In this document: piece by piece, positions 44,517-53,221 of the stretch
Position numbering within the stretch: position 1 is the first letter of the stretch
Layout of the letters: each line of letters opens with the position of its first letter
The notes under the pieces: generated by a model
Database searches by the model: none
Seen by the model: the letters and a program-made list of their open reading frames with translations, nothing else
What the model was told of the DNA's origin: nothing
Made by a program: the position numbers and the translations under genes
Assembly: GCF_034555375.1 (NCBI RefSeq)
Contig: NZ_CP140706.1
Span: 611,001-675,000, forward strand
Origin: Pseudomonas sp. B33.4
GTDB taxonomy: Bacteria > Pseudomonadota > Gammaproteobacteria > Pseudomonadales > Pseudomonadaceae
Direction of reading: 5' to 3'
Length of the DNA: 64,000 bases

Positions 44517-45089
44517 TCAGCCGGCCAGCAACCAGGCCCCAGTCACTGCCGAAGCCGCGCCCGCCAGGCGCACCAACGGTGCCGCAGCCTGAGGCAGGAA
44601 ACGCACCACCGCATAACCCGCTGCATGCAGTGCAGCCGTCGCAGCCACGAAACCCGCCGCATACGCCCAAGGGCTGCTCATGTCCGGCAGCTCCAAACCA
44701 TGCGCCACACCATGGAACAGCGCAAACACCGCCGTCGCCACCACCGCCATGACTAACGGCGGGCGCACTGCCAGCGCCACGGCCAGACCCAGCGCCAACA
44801 CCGACGCCGCAATCCCGCTTTCCAGCGCCGGCAGTTCCAGCCCTTCAAACCCGAGCATGCCGCCAATCAGCATGGTGCCGACAAACGTGCACGGCAGCGC
44901 CCAGCGCGCCGCCCCTTGTTGTTGCGCGGCCCACAAACCGACCGCCACCATCGCCAGCAAGTGGTCGAGGCCACCGATCGGATGGCTTATGCCGGCGATC
45001 AAACCGCTGTCGCCATGCCCCGGGTGAGCGAAAGCCAGCGCCGGCGTCAGCAGCAGCGCCACGGCGCCAAGAATACGTTTGAGTGTCAT
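44517..45089 (-). CDS. ureJ: HupE/UreJ family nickel/metal transporter
   Basis: 190 residues with a signal peptide (MTLKRILGAVALLLTPALAFA) and mature start HPGHGDSG, the N-terminal His motif of the family. About six helices follow; ISHPIGGLDHLLAMVAVGLWAA (about residues 34-55) and FALFHGVAHGLELP carry the membrane His/Asp residues thought to bind Ni2+. It lies downstream of ureG in the ureEFGJ operon and probably supplies nickel for urease. Confidence 0.92.
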   Translation of the reverse strand: MTLKRILGAVALLLTPALAFAHPGHGDSGLIAGISHPIGGLDHLLAMVAVGLWAAQQQGAARWALPCTFVGTMLIGGMLGFEGLELPALESGIAASVLALGLAVALAVRPPLVMAVVATAVFALFHGVAHGLELPDMSSPWAYAAGFVAATAALHAAGYAVVRFLPQAAAPLVRLAGAASAVTGAWLLAG

Positions 45090-45116
45090 GGATAAGCTTC
45101 CTTGTTAATCAGTGAA

Positions 45117-45731
45117 TCAGGCTGCGGTCAGCAGGCCCTGGCGTTCGATGAAGGCGATGATTTGCTCAAGGCCCTGACCGGTTTTTTGGTTGCTGAAAAC
45201 GAACGGCTTACCGTTACGCATGCGTTTTGTGTCGCTGTCCATCATCTCCAGCGACGCACCCACCAGCGGCGCGAGGTCGATCTTGTTGATCACCAGCAGA
45301 TCGGATTTGCAGATCCCCGGCCCGCCCTTGCGCGGTAGTTTGTCGCCGGCCGATACGTCGATCACGTAGATGGTCAGGTCGGACAGTTCCGGGCTGAAGG
45401 TCGCCGATAGGTTGTCACCGCCGGACTCCACCAGAATCAGATCGAGGCCCGGAAAGCGCCGGTTCAGTTGATCGACCGCTTCAAGGTTGATCGAGGCGTC
45501 TTCGCGGATCGCCGTGTGCGGGCAGCCACCGGTTTCCACGCCGATGATCCGCTCCGGTGCGAGGGCTTCGTTGCGCACGAGGAAATCGGCGTCTTCGCGG
45601 GTATAGATGTCGTTGGTGACCACGGCGAGGTTGTAGCGCTCACGCAAGGCCAGGCACAGGGCCAGGGTCAACGCGGTTTTGCCGGAACCGACCGGGCCGC
45701 CGATACCGACGCGCAGAGGTTGTGTGTTCAT
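45117..45731 (-). CDS. ureG: Urease accessory protein UreG (GTPase)
   Basis: 204-residue SIMIBI-class GTPase that drives nickel insertion into urease with UreD/F and takes nickel from UreE. P-loop [18 protein letters not shown] (residues 9-26), metal-binding CPH motif in [14 protein letters not shown] (Cys/His), switch region [13 protein letters not shown] and guanine-specificity INKIDLAP. Normal length. TAGGAG precedes the ATG. Confidence 0.98.
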   Translation of the reverse strand: MNTQPLRVGIGGPVGSGKTALTLALCLALRERYNLAVVTNDIYTREDADFLVRNEALAPERIIGVETGGCPHTAIREDASINLEAVDQLNRRFPGLDLILVESGGDNLSATFSPELSDLTIYVIDVSAGDKLPRKGGPGICKSDLLVINKIDLAPLVGASLEMMDSDTKRMRNGKPFVFSNQKTGQGLEQIIAFIERQGLLTAA

Positions 45732-45742
45732 GGTTGTTTCTC

Positions 45743-46417
45743 CTAAGAGCGAAAGAGGCGGCTGTACTGGCGCTCATGGGCCATGCACGCGAGGGACAGG
45801 CCGAACACGGCGCTGCCCATGTGGTCGGGGTTGATTCGGCTGGCGTCCTGCTGCGCTTGTTGCAGCAGCGGCAGCAGTTCGCTGGTCAGGCGCTGGGCGG
45901 CTTGCTGGCCCAGCGGAAGGGTTTTCATCAACACGGCGAGCTGGTTTTCCAGCCAGCTCCATAACCACGCAGCGAGGGCGTCTTGCGCGCTGATGCCCCA
46001 GGCGCGCGCGGCCAGCGCCCAGCACAGGGCCAGATGCGGTTCGCTGCATTGTTCAAGAAAGTCGCGCGCCGGCGTGTCGAGTTCCGGCAAGCCGTTGAGT
46101 AACTGCTGCAACGAATAGCCCATCTGCCGGCTTTCCAGATGCAGTTCACGCGTCTCGCGGCTGGCGCGGTGGCTTTCGCAGAGACTCAGCAACTCGCTCC
46201 AGTTTTCGTCCGCTGCGGCTTGGCAATGCGCGAGCAGCAACGGCGCTTCGAAGCGGGCGAGGTTGAGCAGCAACTGATCGCTGATCCAGCGCCGGGCGCT
46301 GTCCGGGTTGTTGACGCGGCCGTTATCCACAGCCATTTCCAGGCCTTGCGAATAGCTGTAGCCGCCAATCGGCAGTTGCGGACTGGCCAGGCGCAGCAGC
46401 GCCCAGGCCGGATTCAC
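45743..46417 (-). CDS. ureF: Urease accessory protein UreF
   Basis: 224 residues, all-helical. UreF bridges UreD and UreG in the pre-activation complex. Family landmarks: [24 protein letters not shown] (residues 6-29), the Arg/Glu-rich middle ([19 protein letters not shown]) and the C-terminal [22 protein letters not shown]. Its ATG overlaps the ureE stop by 4 nt, so translation is coupled. Followed 11 bp later by ureG. Confidence 0.97.
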   Translation of the reverse strand: MNPAWALLRLASPQLPIGGYSYSQGLEMAVDNGRVNNPDSARRWISDQLLLNLARFEAPLLLAHCQAAADENWSELLSLCESHRASRETRELHLESRQMGYSLQQLLNGLPELDTPARDFLEQCSEPHLALCWALAARAWGISAQDALAAWLWSWLENQLAVLMKTLPLGQQAAQRLTSELLPLLQQAQQDASRINPDHMGSAVFGLSLACMAHERQYSRLFRS

Positions 46418-46914
46418 AGGCGTACGCCGAACTGATGGAGTTTCGGCGCGTAATTGAAGTCTTCGTCACCGTGTCGGGAATGGTGATGGCCGCCGCCGTA
46501 GGCACCGTGTTCCGGCTGGAACGGTGCTTCAATGGCTTCGACCTGTGCACCCAGCTGTTCGAGCATGGCTTTGAGCACGTAATCGTCGAGCAGACGCAAC
46601 CAGCCATCGCCTACCTGCAAGGCAACGTGGCGATTACCCAGGTGATAAGCCGCCCGGGTCAGTTCGAAGGCATTGGCGCAGGTGACGTGCAGCAATTGCT
46701 CGGGGCGGGCGCAGACGCGGACGATGCGGCCGTCTTCGGCTTGCAGGCACTCGCCATCAAACAGTGGCGGCTGACCGCGCTCCAAAAACAACCCGACGTC
46801 TTCGCCCTCGGCACTGAAACAGCGCAAACGGCTTTTGCTCCGCGCTTCGAAGGTCAGGTGCAACTCGGCGACCCAGACGGGTTGAGGGTCGATTCTGCGG
46901 TGAATCACCAGCAT
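46414..46914 (-). CDS. ureE: Urease accessory protein UreE (nickel metallochaperone)
   Basis: 166 residues: N-terminal peptide-binding domain (RSKSRLRCFSAEGEDVGLFLERGQ), then the metal-binding domain with the Ni-bridging His in AYHLGNRHVALQV (about residue 95) and a His-rich C-terminus (GGGHHHSRHGDED). It binds Ni2+ and delivers it to UreG. I chose ATG 46914 because GGAAG lies 7 bp upstream; an in-frame ATG at 46938 falls at the predicted transcription start. First gene of ureEFGJ, behind a sigma-54-type promoter. Confidence 0.96.
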   Translation of the reverse strand: MLVIHRRIDPQPVWVAELHLTFEARSKSRLRCFSAEGEDVGLFLERGQPPLFDGECLQAEDGRIVRVCARPEQLLHVTCANAFELTRAAYHLGNRHVALQVGDGWLRLLDDYVLKAMLEQLGAQVEAIEAPFQPEHGAYGGGHHHSRHGDEDFNYAPKLHQFGVRL

Positions 46915-46950
46915 CGGAAAACTTCCAGCTATGGACAATACTCAGGCTAG

Positions 46951-46966
46951 AGCAAGGGCCTTGCCA
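46951..46966 (-). promoter_or_regulatory. Sigma-54-type promoter of ureEFGJ
   Basis: On the minus strand TGGCAAGGCCCTTGCT fits TGGCACR-N4-TTGCW with one mismatch (A for C at position 6) and correct GG-N10-GC spacing. Transcription would begin near 46940, about 26 nt before ureE. Confidence 0.7.
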
Positions 46967-47038
46967 ATCGGGCGGGATGTAGGAAAACCCTGTCGGAGCG
47001 TAGCGGATGTTTCAAGATGTTGCGGAATTGTGGGAGGT

Positions 47039-47070
47039 TTTGGTGCGTGAAGATTTTTTAATGCACCAAA
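47039..47070. promoter_or_regulatory. Inverted repeat TTTGGTGC...GCACCAAA upstream of ureE
   Basis: Perfect 8-bp arms (47039-47046, 47063-47070) around an AT-rich 16-bp spacer, about 100-130 bp upstream of the predicted ureE transcription start. The arms equal NtrC half-sites (GCACCA/TGGTGC) but in the reverse order to the canonical GCACCA-N5-TGGTGC. It could be a non-canonical NtrC enhancer or the end of the desT message. Confidence 0.4.
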
Positions 47071-47130
47071 TAGAGGCTGTGACACCGCACCTTTGTAGGG
47101 GGACCGGATGTATCAGTAAGGAAGAGGTTG

Positions 47131-47763
47131 TTACTCGGTACTGCCCAGCCCTTGCCAGTGCTTGAGGCCGATGAAGATGAAGCGCAACTGCTGGGTGATC
47201 TTCGCCTGTGGCGTCAGATGCTCCGGCAGGGCTTCAGCGGTTGGGTCGATGATGTCCGGAAGGGTGGCAAACACCGACTTGACGATCAAGTCTGCGATTA
47301 CGCTCAGGCCGGCGGCATCCAGATGCTGAAGCTTGGGCATCATCGTCAGATCAGAAGCCAGGTCAGAACTGATGTTCTCGCGCAAGCGCCCGATCGCCTG
47401 ACGCACCGGCAGCGAACCGCCGTATTGCTCGCGAGCGAGAAACAGAAATTGCGAGCGATTGGCGCTGACCACATCGAGAAAGATCCGCACCGAAGCATCA
47501 ATAATGCCGCCCATGACGAATTCGTTGTGGCGCACCAGGCGAATGGTCTCGCGAAAGGTCTGGCCGACCTCGCTGACCAGCACCAGCCCGAGTTCGTCCA
47601 TATCGGCAAAATGCCGATAGAAACCGGTGGGCACGATGCCGGCGGTTTTCGTCACTTCGCGCAGGCTCAGGCTGCCGAATCCTCGGCCGCTTTCCATAAG
47701 GTGGCGGGCAGCGTCCATCAGGGCGTTGCGGGTCTGTTGTTTCTGTTCGGCGCGGGGCAGCAT
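47131..47763 (-). CDS. desT: TetR family regulator, DesT-like
   Basis: 210 residues. N-terminal HTH (about 10-55): RNALMDAARHLMESGRGFGSLSLREVTKTAGIVPTGFYRHF. The rest reads FLDVVSANRSQFLFLAREQYGGSLPVRQAI, as I recall for P. aeruginosa DesT, the sensor of saturated/unsaturated acyl-CoA that represses desCB and fabAB. ATG at 47763 (MLPRAEQKQQTR). In P. aeruginosa desT separates ureE from desCB; here it also lies next to ureE, but no desaturase gene is in the window. A target would have to be elsewhere. Confidence 0.82.
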   Translation of the reverse strand: MLPRAEQKQQTRNALMDAARHLMESGRGFGSLSLREVTKTAGIVPTGFYRHFADMDELGLVLVSEVGQTFRETIRLVRHNEFVMGGIIDASVRIFLDVVSANRSQFLFLAREQYGGSLPVRQAIGRLRENISSDLASDLTMMPKLQHLDAAGLSVIADLIVKSVFATLPDIIDPTAEALPEHLTPQAKITQQLRFIFIGLKHWQGLGSTE

Positions 47764-47870
47764 CGCAGGGTGTGTTCTATGGCAGGACAAGCGCCGCACT
47801 CTAGCAAATCGGCTTTGTCGGCGTCGAACGGGAGGAGGTGGAGCGAAAGGTTTACCGGGCCAGAAAAGTC

Positions 47871-47901
47871 AAAAGCCCAATCCGTTGATTGGGCTTTTTT
47901 T
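47871..47901. terminator. Terminator downstream of the repeat protein gene
   Basis: AAAAGCCCAAT (47871-47881) pairs with ATTGGGCTTTT (47888-47898), flanked by A and T runs. It ends transcription of the minus-strand repeat protein gene; as a bidirectional element it could also block plus-strand read-through. Confidence 0.85.
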
Positions 47902-47917
47902 CGAGGCCGCCATGGGC

Positions 47918-48343
47918 TTAGCTCAAGGCGCTGTTGCGTTCGATCACACGGTCACCACCACCTTCGGCAAGGGTCTGGCCTTGTGGAGTGCGGTCGCCGC
48001 CGTCAGAAGCCAGAGTCTGGCCTTGTGGGGTGCGGTCGCTACCGTCGGAGGCCAAGGTCTGGCCTTGTGGGGTGCGATCGCTACCGTCGGAGGCGAGGGT
48101 CTGACCTTGTGGAGTCTTGTCGTAGCCGTCTTGCACCAGACCTTTCTCTTCCAGGCGATCACGGCCGCCTTCAGCCAGGGTCTGGCCTTGTGGGGTACGG
48201 TCGGAACCATCAGCTGCAACGGTTTGGCTGAACACCGAGTGGCTGGATTTCACTTGCGGGGTAGCCTGATCGGCAGCGGGCAGGGCGAAAGCAGTGCTGG
48301 CTAGCATCGACAGGGTAAGGCTGAGCAGTAATTGGCGTTTCAT
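47918..48343 (-). CDS. Exported 141-residue protein with 14-residue tandem repeats
   Basis: Signal peptide MKRQLLLSLTLSMLASTAFA, then a short linker and about seven copies of a 13-14-residue unit with the theme DRTPQGQTLA(S/E)(D/G)G (residues about 45-135), ending GGDRVIERNSALS. The repeats are Asp/Gly/Thr/Gln-rich and likely disordered or a repetitive beta structure, perhaps cation-binding. Start at 48343 with a GGAG-type site (AAGGAGCAACCC). Similar small repeat proteins in pseudomonads are sometimes labelled phage infection protein; I know no experimental basis. Function unknown. Confidence 0.8.
   Translation of the reverse strand: MKRQLLLSLTLSMLASTAFALPAADQATPQVKSSHSVFSQTVAADGSDRTPQGQTLAEGGRDRLEEKGLVQDGYDKTPQGQTLASDGSDRTPQGQTLASDGSDRTPQGQTLASDGGDRTPQGQTLAEGGGDRVIERNSALS
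47973..48221. repeat. 42-bp coding tandem repeats
   Basis: GTCTGGCCTTGTGG-type units begin at 47973, 48015, 48057 and 48099 at exactly 42-bp spacing. After a diverged 39-42 bp stretch (KGLVQDGYDK segment) the unit returns at 48180. Near-identical central copies suggest recent expansion by slippage or unequal crossover. Confidence 0.85.
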
Positions 48344-48727
48344 GATGGGTTGCTCCTTGGGGGGGCGATAAAGTGGGTACGAGGGCAATGCTACTCTCGA
48401 TAAGTCGATATAAAAGTTCATAAACGCAATGGTAATAATCAACAGAATTGATTGTTCTGCCGGGAGGCTCTAGATCGGGCCTTTCAGAGCAGCGGTTTTG
48501 CACCGAGGTGGGTATTTCCGACTCACTCGCGCCTCGAAAAAGTGCGGGTCGCGGTAACACTGTTCGACTGATCGGTCAGAATTCGCGCGAGTTTTTGCGC
48601 TTAATCAACCTTTCGATTAAACCTGCGGCTGGTTTGCCAGTCGTAGATTTCATGAGGGCCGCTTTGGTCCGCCGTTTCAGCCGTACGCCGCAGTCTTTGC
48701 GTGCGGTCGTGATCAGGAGCTTTGTGC
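48344..48727. other. 384-bp divergent intergenic region, AT-richer, no gene seen
   Basis: It separates the repeat protein gene (minus) from the AsmA-like gene (plus). It contains AT-rich stretches (48395-48450) suited to promoters and an inverted repeat TTAATC/GATTAA at 48601-48620, but I find no clear -35/-10 pair and no ORF with a Shine-Dalgarno. Confidence 0.5.
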
Positions 48728-50803
48728 ATGACGCGCACTGGAAAAATCTTCAGCTGGACCTTCGCCACCCTCGTGCTGCTACTGGCGGTGCTGGTGTTGA
48801 TCATCGTGTTCTTCGACTGGAACCGGATCAAACCGCCGCTCAACGCCAAAGTCTCGGAAGAACTGCACCGACCGTTTGCCATCAATGGCAACCTCGCGGT
48901 GATCTGGCAGCGCGAGCCGGACGAGGGCGGCTGGCGCGCCTGGGTGCCGTGGCCGCACGTGGTCGCTGAGGATTTGAGCCTGGGCAACCCGGACTGGTCG
49001 AAAAAACCGCAGATGGTCACGCTCAAGCGCGTTGAGCTGCGTATCTCGCCGCTGGCGCTGCTGGCGCAACGGGTGGTGATTCCGCGTATTGACCTGACCG
49101 AACCGAACGCCGAGTTGCAGCGTCTGGCCGATGGCCGTGCCAACTGGACATTCAAGTTCGACCCGAAAGACCCGAATGCCGAACCGTCGAACTGGGTGGT
49201 CGACATCGGCGCCATCGGTTTCGACAAGGGCCACGTCACCCTTGATGATCAGACCTTGAAAACCAGTCTCGATATGCTGATCGATCCGCTGGGCAAGCCG
49301 ATCCCGTACAGCGACATCGTTGGCGCCAAAGCGGCGAAAACTGCGCAGGACAAGGGCGGTGCACCGCAGGATTATGCGTTTGCCTTAAAGGTCAAAGGCC
49401 AATACCACGGCCAGAACCTCACCGGCCAAGGCAAGATCGGCGGGCTGCTGGCGTTGCAGGACGCGAGCAAGCCGTTCCCGTTGCAGGCCCAGGCGAAGAT
49501 CGGCGACACCAGCATCGAACTGGCTGGCACGCTGACCGATCCACTGAACCTTGGCGCGCTTGATCTGCGCCTGAAGCTGGCCGGTGCCAGCCTCGGCAAT
49601 CTCTATCCTTTAACCGGCGTGACCCTGCCGGACACGCCGCCGTACTCCACCGACGGCCATCTGATCGCCAAGCTGCACGACGAGGCCGGTGCGAAGTTCA
49701 CTTATGAGCAGTTCAACGGCAAGATCGGCAGCAGCGATATCCACGGCGACCTGACCTACGTTGCCAGCCAGCCACGGCCAAAACTCAGTGGTGCATTGCT
49801 CTCTAATCAACTGCTGTTCGCCGACCTTGCGCCACTGATCGGTGCTGACTCCAATGAAAAGCAAAAGGCTCGCGGCGGCGAGAGCAAGCAACCGGCGGAC
49901 AAAGTGCTGCCGGTAGAAGAGTTCAAGACCGATCGCTGGCGTGCGATGGATGCTGACGTCGAGTTCACCGGCAAGCGCATCGTCCACAGCGAAAAACTGC
50001 CGTTCAACGACCTTTATACCCACCTGAAACTCAACGACGGCGAACTCAGCCTGGAGCCACTGCGCTTTGGCGTGGCGGGCGGCAATCTCGATGCACAGAT
50101 TCGCCTCAACGGTCGTACCGAGCCGCTGGAAGGCCGGGCCAAATTGACCGCGCGTCGGTTCAAGCTCAAAGAGCTGTTCCCGACCTTTGAACCGATGAAG
50201 ACCAGTTTCGGTGAACTCAACGGTGACGCCGATATCAGCGGGCGCGGCAACTCGGTGGCCAAGCTGCTGGGCGGTGCCAACGGCAAATTGAAGATGTTGA
50301 TCAATGACGGCGCGATCAGTCGCGAGCTGATGGAACTGGCCGGGCTCAACGTCGGCAACTACGTGGTCGGCAAGATCTTTGGCGACAAGGAAGTGAAGAT
50401 CAACTGCGCGGCGGCGGACTTCGACATCAAGAGCGGTCTGGCGACCACGCAGCTGTTTGTCTTCGATACCGAGAACGCGATCATCTACATCGACGGCACG
50501 GCGAACATGGCCACCGAACAGCTTGATCTGACCGTGACGCCGGAGTCCAAGGGCTGGCGTTTGATTTCCCTGCGTTCGCCGCTGTACGTGCGCGGCAAGT
50601 TCATCAAGCCGGATGCCGGCGTGAAGGCCGTGCCGCTGATGTTGCGCGGGGCGGGGATGGTGGCGTTGGGTGTGATCGCAGCACCGGCGGCGGGGCTGTT
50701 GGCGCTGGTGGCGCCGAGTGGCGGTGAGCCTAATCAGTGTGCGCCGTTGCTGGAGCAGATGAAGGCGGGGAAGGCGCCTGTCACTGTCAAACCGACCAAG
50801 TAA
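48728..50803 (+). CDS. AsmA family protein
   Basis: 691 residues. A single N-terminal membrane helix (IFSWTFATLVLLLAVLVLIIVFFDW, residues 6-30) anchors a long periplasmic region with AsmA-type beta-strand content: RIKPPLNAKVSEELHRPFAINGNL at the start and the AsmA C-terminal segment (GELNGDADISGRGNSVAKLLGGANGKLKML ... ELAGLNVGNYVVGKIFG, about 495-560). AsmA-like proteins form bridge-like grooves moving phospholipids between the membranes; this role is inferred for this member. The tail (about 640-691) has an Ala/Gly-rich hydrophobic stretch. Start at ATG 48728, which follows an in-frame GTG six bases earlier (AGGAGCTTTGTGCATG). Followed by a REPIN. Confidence 0.87.
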   Translation: MTRTGKIFSWTFATLVLLLAVLVLIIVFFDWNRIKPPLNAKVSEELHRPFAINGNLAVIWQREPDEGGWRAWVPWPHVVAEDLSLGNPDWSKKPQMVTLKRVELRISPLALLAQRVVIPRIDLTEPNAELQRLADGRANWTFKFDPKDPNAEPSNWVVDIGAIGFDKGHVTLDDQTLKTSLDMLIDPLGKPIPYSDIVGAKAAKTAQDKGGAPQDYAFALKVKGQYHGQNLTGQGKIGGLLALQDASKPFPLQAQAKIGDTSIELAGTLTDPLNLGALDLRLKLAGASLGNLYPLTGVTLPDTPPYSTDGHLIAKLHDEAGAKFTYEQFNGKIGSSDIHGDLTYVASQPRPKLSGALLSNQLLFADLAPLIGADSNEKQKARGGESKQPADKVLPVEEFKTDRWRAMDADVEFTGKRIVHSEKLPFNDLYTHLKLNDGELSLEPLRFGVAGGNLDAQIRLNGRTEPLEGRAKLTARRFKLKELFPTFEPMKTSFGELNGDADISGRGNSVAKLLGGANGKLKMLINDGAISRELMELAGLNVGNYVVGKIFGDKEVKINCAAADFDIKSGLATTQLFVFDTENAIIYIDGTANMATEQLDLTVTPESKGWRLISLRSPLYVRGKFIKPDAGVKAVPLMLRGAGMVALGVIAAPAAGLLALVAPSGGEPNQCAPLLEQMKAGKAPVTVKPTK

Positions 50804-50823
50804 TCGGTGGCCGTAAGGGCCCC

Positions 50824-50904
50824 TTCGCGAGCAGGCTCGCTCCCACAGGGAACCGCATTCCTTCAGATGGATGCGGTCGAATGTGGGAGCGAGCCTGCTC
50901 GCGA
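50824..50904. repeat. REPIN, GAGCCTGCTCGCGA family
   Basis: TTCGCGAGCAGGCTCGCTCC (50824) is inverted at 50882-50904 between the convergent AsmA-like and ferritin-like genes. Confidence 0.86.
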
Positions 50905-50920
50905 ATGCGGTTTAGAAGAG

Positions 50921-51454
50921 TTAGAGGTCTTTCAGGATGTCGGCCATGTCATCGGCATGCTCTTCTTCCTGCGCCAGAATGTCTTCGAAGATCCGTCGGG
51001 TCGTCGGGTCTTTCTCACCGATGTACTGAATAATCTCGCGATAGCTGTCGATGGCGATGCGCTCGGCCACCAGGTCTTCGTAGACCATTTCTTTTAGCGT
51101 CGAACCGGCCACGTATTGCGCGTGGGACATTTTCGACAACATGTCGGGGTTGAACTCAGGCTCGCCGCCCAATTGCACGATGCGCTCGGCGAGGCGGTCG
51201 GCGTGCTGGGCTTCCTGAGTGGCGTGTTCGAGAAACTCGTCAGCAGCCACGCTGGCCTTCACGCCAGTGGCCATGTAGTAATGGCGTTTGTAGCGCAACA
51301 CGCAGACCAGTTCAGTGGCCAGCGATTCATTGAGCAAGCGCAGCACCTCTTCACGGTCGGCGCTGTAGCTTTCGGTGACGGCGCCGTTTTCGACGTGTTG
51401 GCGCGCACGGTCGCGCAGTGTTTGGACATCTGACAGATGCAGGTCGTCGCTCAT
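50921..51454 (-). CDS. Ferritin-like (bacterioferritin-type) protein
   Basis: 177 residues, four-helix bundle. The di-iron ligand pattern is visible: Glu in ESLATELVCVLRY (about 48), ExxH in HATQEAQHADRL (about 80), Glu in YEDLVAERIAIDSY (about 130) and ExxxH in LAQEEEHADDMADIL (about 165). It is probably an iron-storage or detoxification protein of the bacterioferritin/Dps-like superfamily; there is no obvious haem-ligand Met, so the haem-binding Bfr role is not supported. AGGAG precedes the ATG. Monocistronic. Confidence 0.85.
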   Translation of the reverse strand: MSDDLHLSDVQTLRDRARQHVENGAVTESYSADREEVLRLLNESLATELVCVLRYKRHYYMATGVKASVAADEFLEHATQEAQHADRLAERIVQLGGEPEFNPDMLSKMSHAQYVAGSTLKEMVYEDLVAERIAIDSYREIIQYIGEKDPTTRRIFEDILAQEEEHADDMADILKDL

Positions 51455-51544
51455 TTCGATCTCCTGGAGGCTAATCCGATGGGCGCCACGTTCTGCGGAC
51501 GCGGTCGCTTCCTAAGCTGTGAGTCATGAGCGTTGCAAAAAGTT

Positions 51545-52462
51545 TTATGCGATTTGCGGCGACCTTGGGGCCAGTCCCGAGAGCTGCGCTTCCTCCCGCA
51601 ACCAGGTGAAAAAAACTCGCACCGGTGGATGTCGCTCGCGACCCGGCACACACAACGCGCTGTAGCCGGCGCCATCGACTTGAATCTCACCCTTGTATGG
51701 CACCAGCAAACCACTGGCGACGCTTTCCGAGACCAGAATGTTGCTCGCCAGCACCAATCCTTGTCCGGCGATTGCTGCTTGCAGGGCGTAGTGTTCTTCA
51801 TCGTATTCGCGGTTGGCTGGCTGCTGGTTCAACCAGTGTTCACCGGCCTTGGCGCACCATGCTTTCCAGCCATGGGCATACAGTTTCGAGTTGTGCCAGC
51901 GCACGCTGATCAACGTCGGTGTGCGCCGTGCGGCCAGCGCCACTTGCTCGGGCGAGCCGTAAACGCCGAACGATTCATCGAACAGGCACAGGCCATAAAG
52001 GTTCGGGTAATCGTCGAGGCTGTAGCGCAACACCAGATCGACACTGGCGTCCTGGTGCAGCTCGATGACTTCGCAATGGGTATCGAGGCGCACGGTGATG
52101 TTCGGATGCCGCGCATAAAACCTCCCCAGACGCGGCACCAGCCACAGTGCCGCGAATGCGGCGGTGGTCGATAGCGTCAGCGTGCTGGCGTTGCGCTGCG
52201 GGCGCAGGGTGTCGACGCTTTGCGCCACTTCCAGCAACGCGCCATGCAGACTGCGAAACAGGCGTTCGCCGCCCTCGGTCAGGCGCACCTGACGTGGCAG
52301 GCGCTCGAACAGCGCAACGCCGAGCCAGTCTTCCAGCGAGCGAATCTGGTGCGATATTGCCGTAGGCGTGACCGACAGTTCTTCGGCGGCAGCCTTGAAA
52401 CTGAGCAGCCGAGAGGCCGATTCAAAAGCGCGCAGAGCGGTGAGTGGCAGCGAGGCAAACAT
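51545..52462 (-). CDS. LysR family transcriptional regulator, divergent from azoR
   Basis: 305 residues, GcvA-like LysR: N-terminal HTH FASLPLTALRAFESASRLLSFKAAAEELSVTPTAISHQIRSLE (residues 2-45), substrate-binding domain about 90-295. I chose ATG 52462 (MFASLP) because GGAG lies 6 bp upstream; the ATG at 52474 would place that Shine-Dalgarno inside the gene. It is divergent from azoR across 120 bp and so is probably its regulator. Inducer unknown. Confidence 0.88.
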   Translation of the reverse strand: MFASLPLTALRAFESASRLLSFKAAAEELSVTPTAISHQIRSLEDWLGVALFERLPRQVRLTEGGERLFRSLHGALLEVAQSVDTLRPQRNASTLTLSTTAAFAALWLVPRLGRFYARHPNITVRLDTHCEVIELHQDASVDLVLRYSLDDYPNLYGLCLFDESFGVYGSPEQVALAARRTPTLISVRWHNSKLYAHGWKAWCAKAGEHWLNQQPANREYDEEHYALQAAIAGQGLVLASNILVSESVASGLLVPYKGEIQVDGAGYSALCVPGRERHPPVRVFFTWLREEAQLSGLAPRSPQIA

Positions 52463-52582
52463 TGAAATCTCCATGGATGAAATCAGCTCATCCAGACTGA
52501 CTTTTGTTCATTTGAGGCTTAGACGTAGCGCCTGCAATCTGAGACGACACAGCAACTCAAGTCTAGTCTCAAGGAGTTTCAG

Positions 52583-53221
52583 ATGAGCAAAATTCTTGCG
52601 ATCCATGCCAGCCCACGTGGTGACCGTTCGCACTCGCGGCGGCTGGCGGAAAGTTTTCTCAGTGCCTGGCAGGTGCGTAATCCACAGGCGCACGTGACCC
52701 GCCGCGAGGTCGGCCGAGCGCTGATTCCGGCGGTCAACGAGGCCTTTGTCGCTGCTGCATTTCATCCACAGCCTGAAGCGCGTCCATTGTCGATGCAGGC
52801 CGATCTGGCCCTGAGCGATCAACTGGTCGGCGAGTTGTTCGACCACGACCTGCTGCTGATTTCCACGCCGATGTACAACTTCAGTGTGCCCAGTGGCCTC
52901 AAAGCCTGGGTCGATCAGATCGTGCGGCTGGGCCTGACCTTCGATCACACGCTGGACAATGGCGTCGCTCAATACACCCCGCTGTTGCAGGGCAAAAAGG
53001 CGCTGATCGTCACCAGTCGCGGCGGTTTTGGCTTCGGTCCGGGTGGCGAGCTGGAAGCCTTGAACCACGCCGATCCATGGCTGCGCACGGCGCTGGGTTT
53101 CGTCGGTATCAACGACGTCACGGTGGTCGCGGCCGAGGGCGAAGAGTCCGCTGAGCGCACCTTTGCGGTGTCAGTGGCCGAGGCGGAGCAGCGTTTGCTC
53201 GACCTGGCCCGGGAGTTCTAG
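52583..53221 (+). CDS. azoR: FMN-dependent NADH:quinone oxidoreductase / azoreductase
   Basis: 212 residues, flavodoxin-like fold. FMN-phosphate loop [17 protein letters not shown] (residues 10-26), [24 protein letters not shown] (about 97-120) and [10 protein letters not shown] are standard AzoR motifs. It reduces quinones and azo compounds with NAD(P)H, protecting against electrophiles. AAGGAG-type site before the ATG. The stop codon abuts the GTG of the SMR gene, so the two are coupled. Confidence 0.92.
   Translation: MSKILAIHASPRGDRSHSRRLAESFLSAWQVRNPQAHVTRREVGRALIPAVNEAFVAAAFHPQPEARPLSMQADLALSDQLVGELFDHDLLLISTPMYNFSVPSGLKAWVDQIVRLGLTFDHTLDNGVAQYTPLLQGKKALIVTSRGGFGFGPGGELEALNHADPWLRTALGFVGINDVTVVAAEGEESAERTFAVSVAEAEQRLLDLAREF

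Noticed and set aside
47973..48221. CRISPR-like array
   Set aside because: The 42-bp units are contiguous, in frame and encode a peptide repeat behind a signal peptide; there are no unique spacers and no cas genes.
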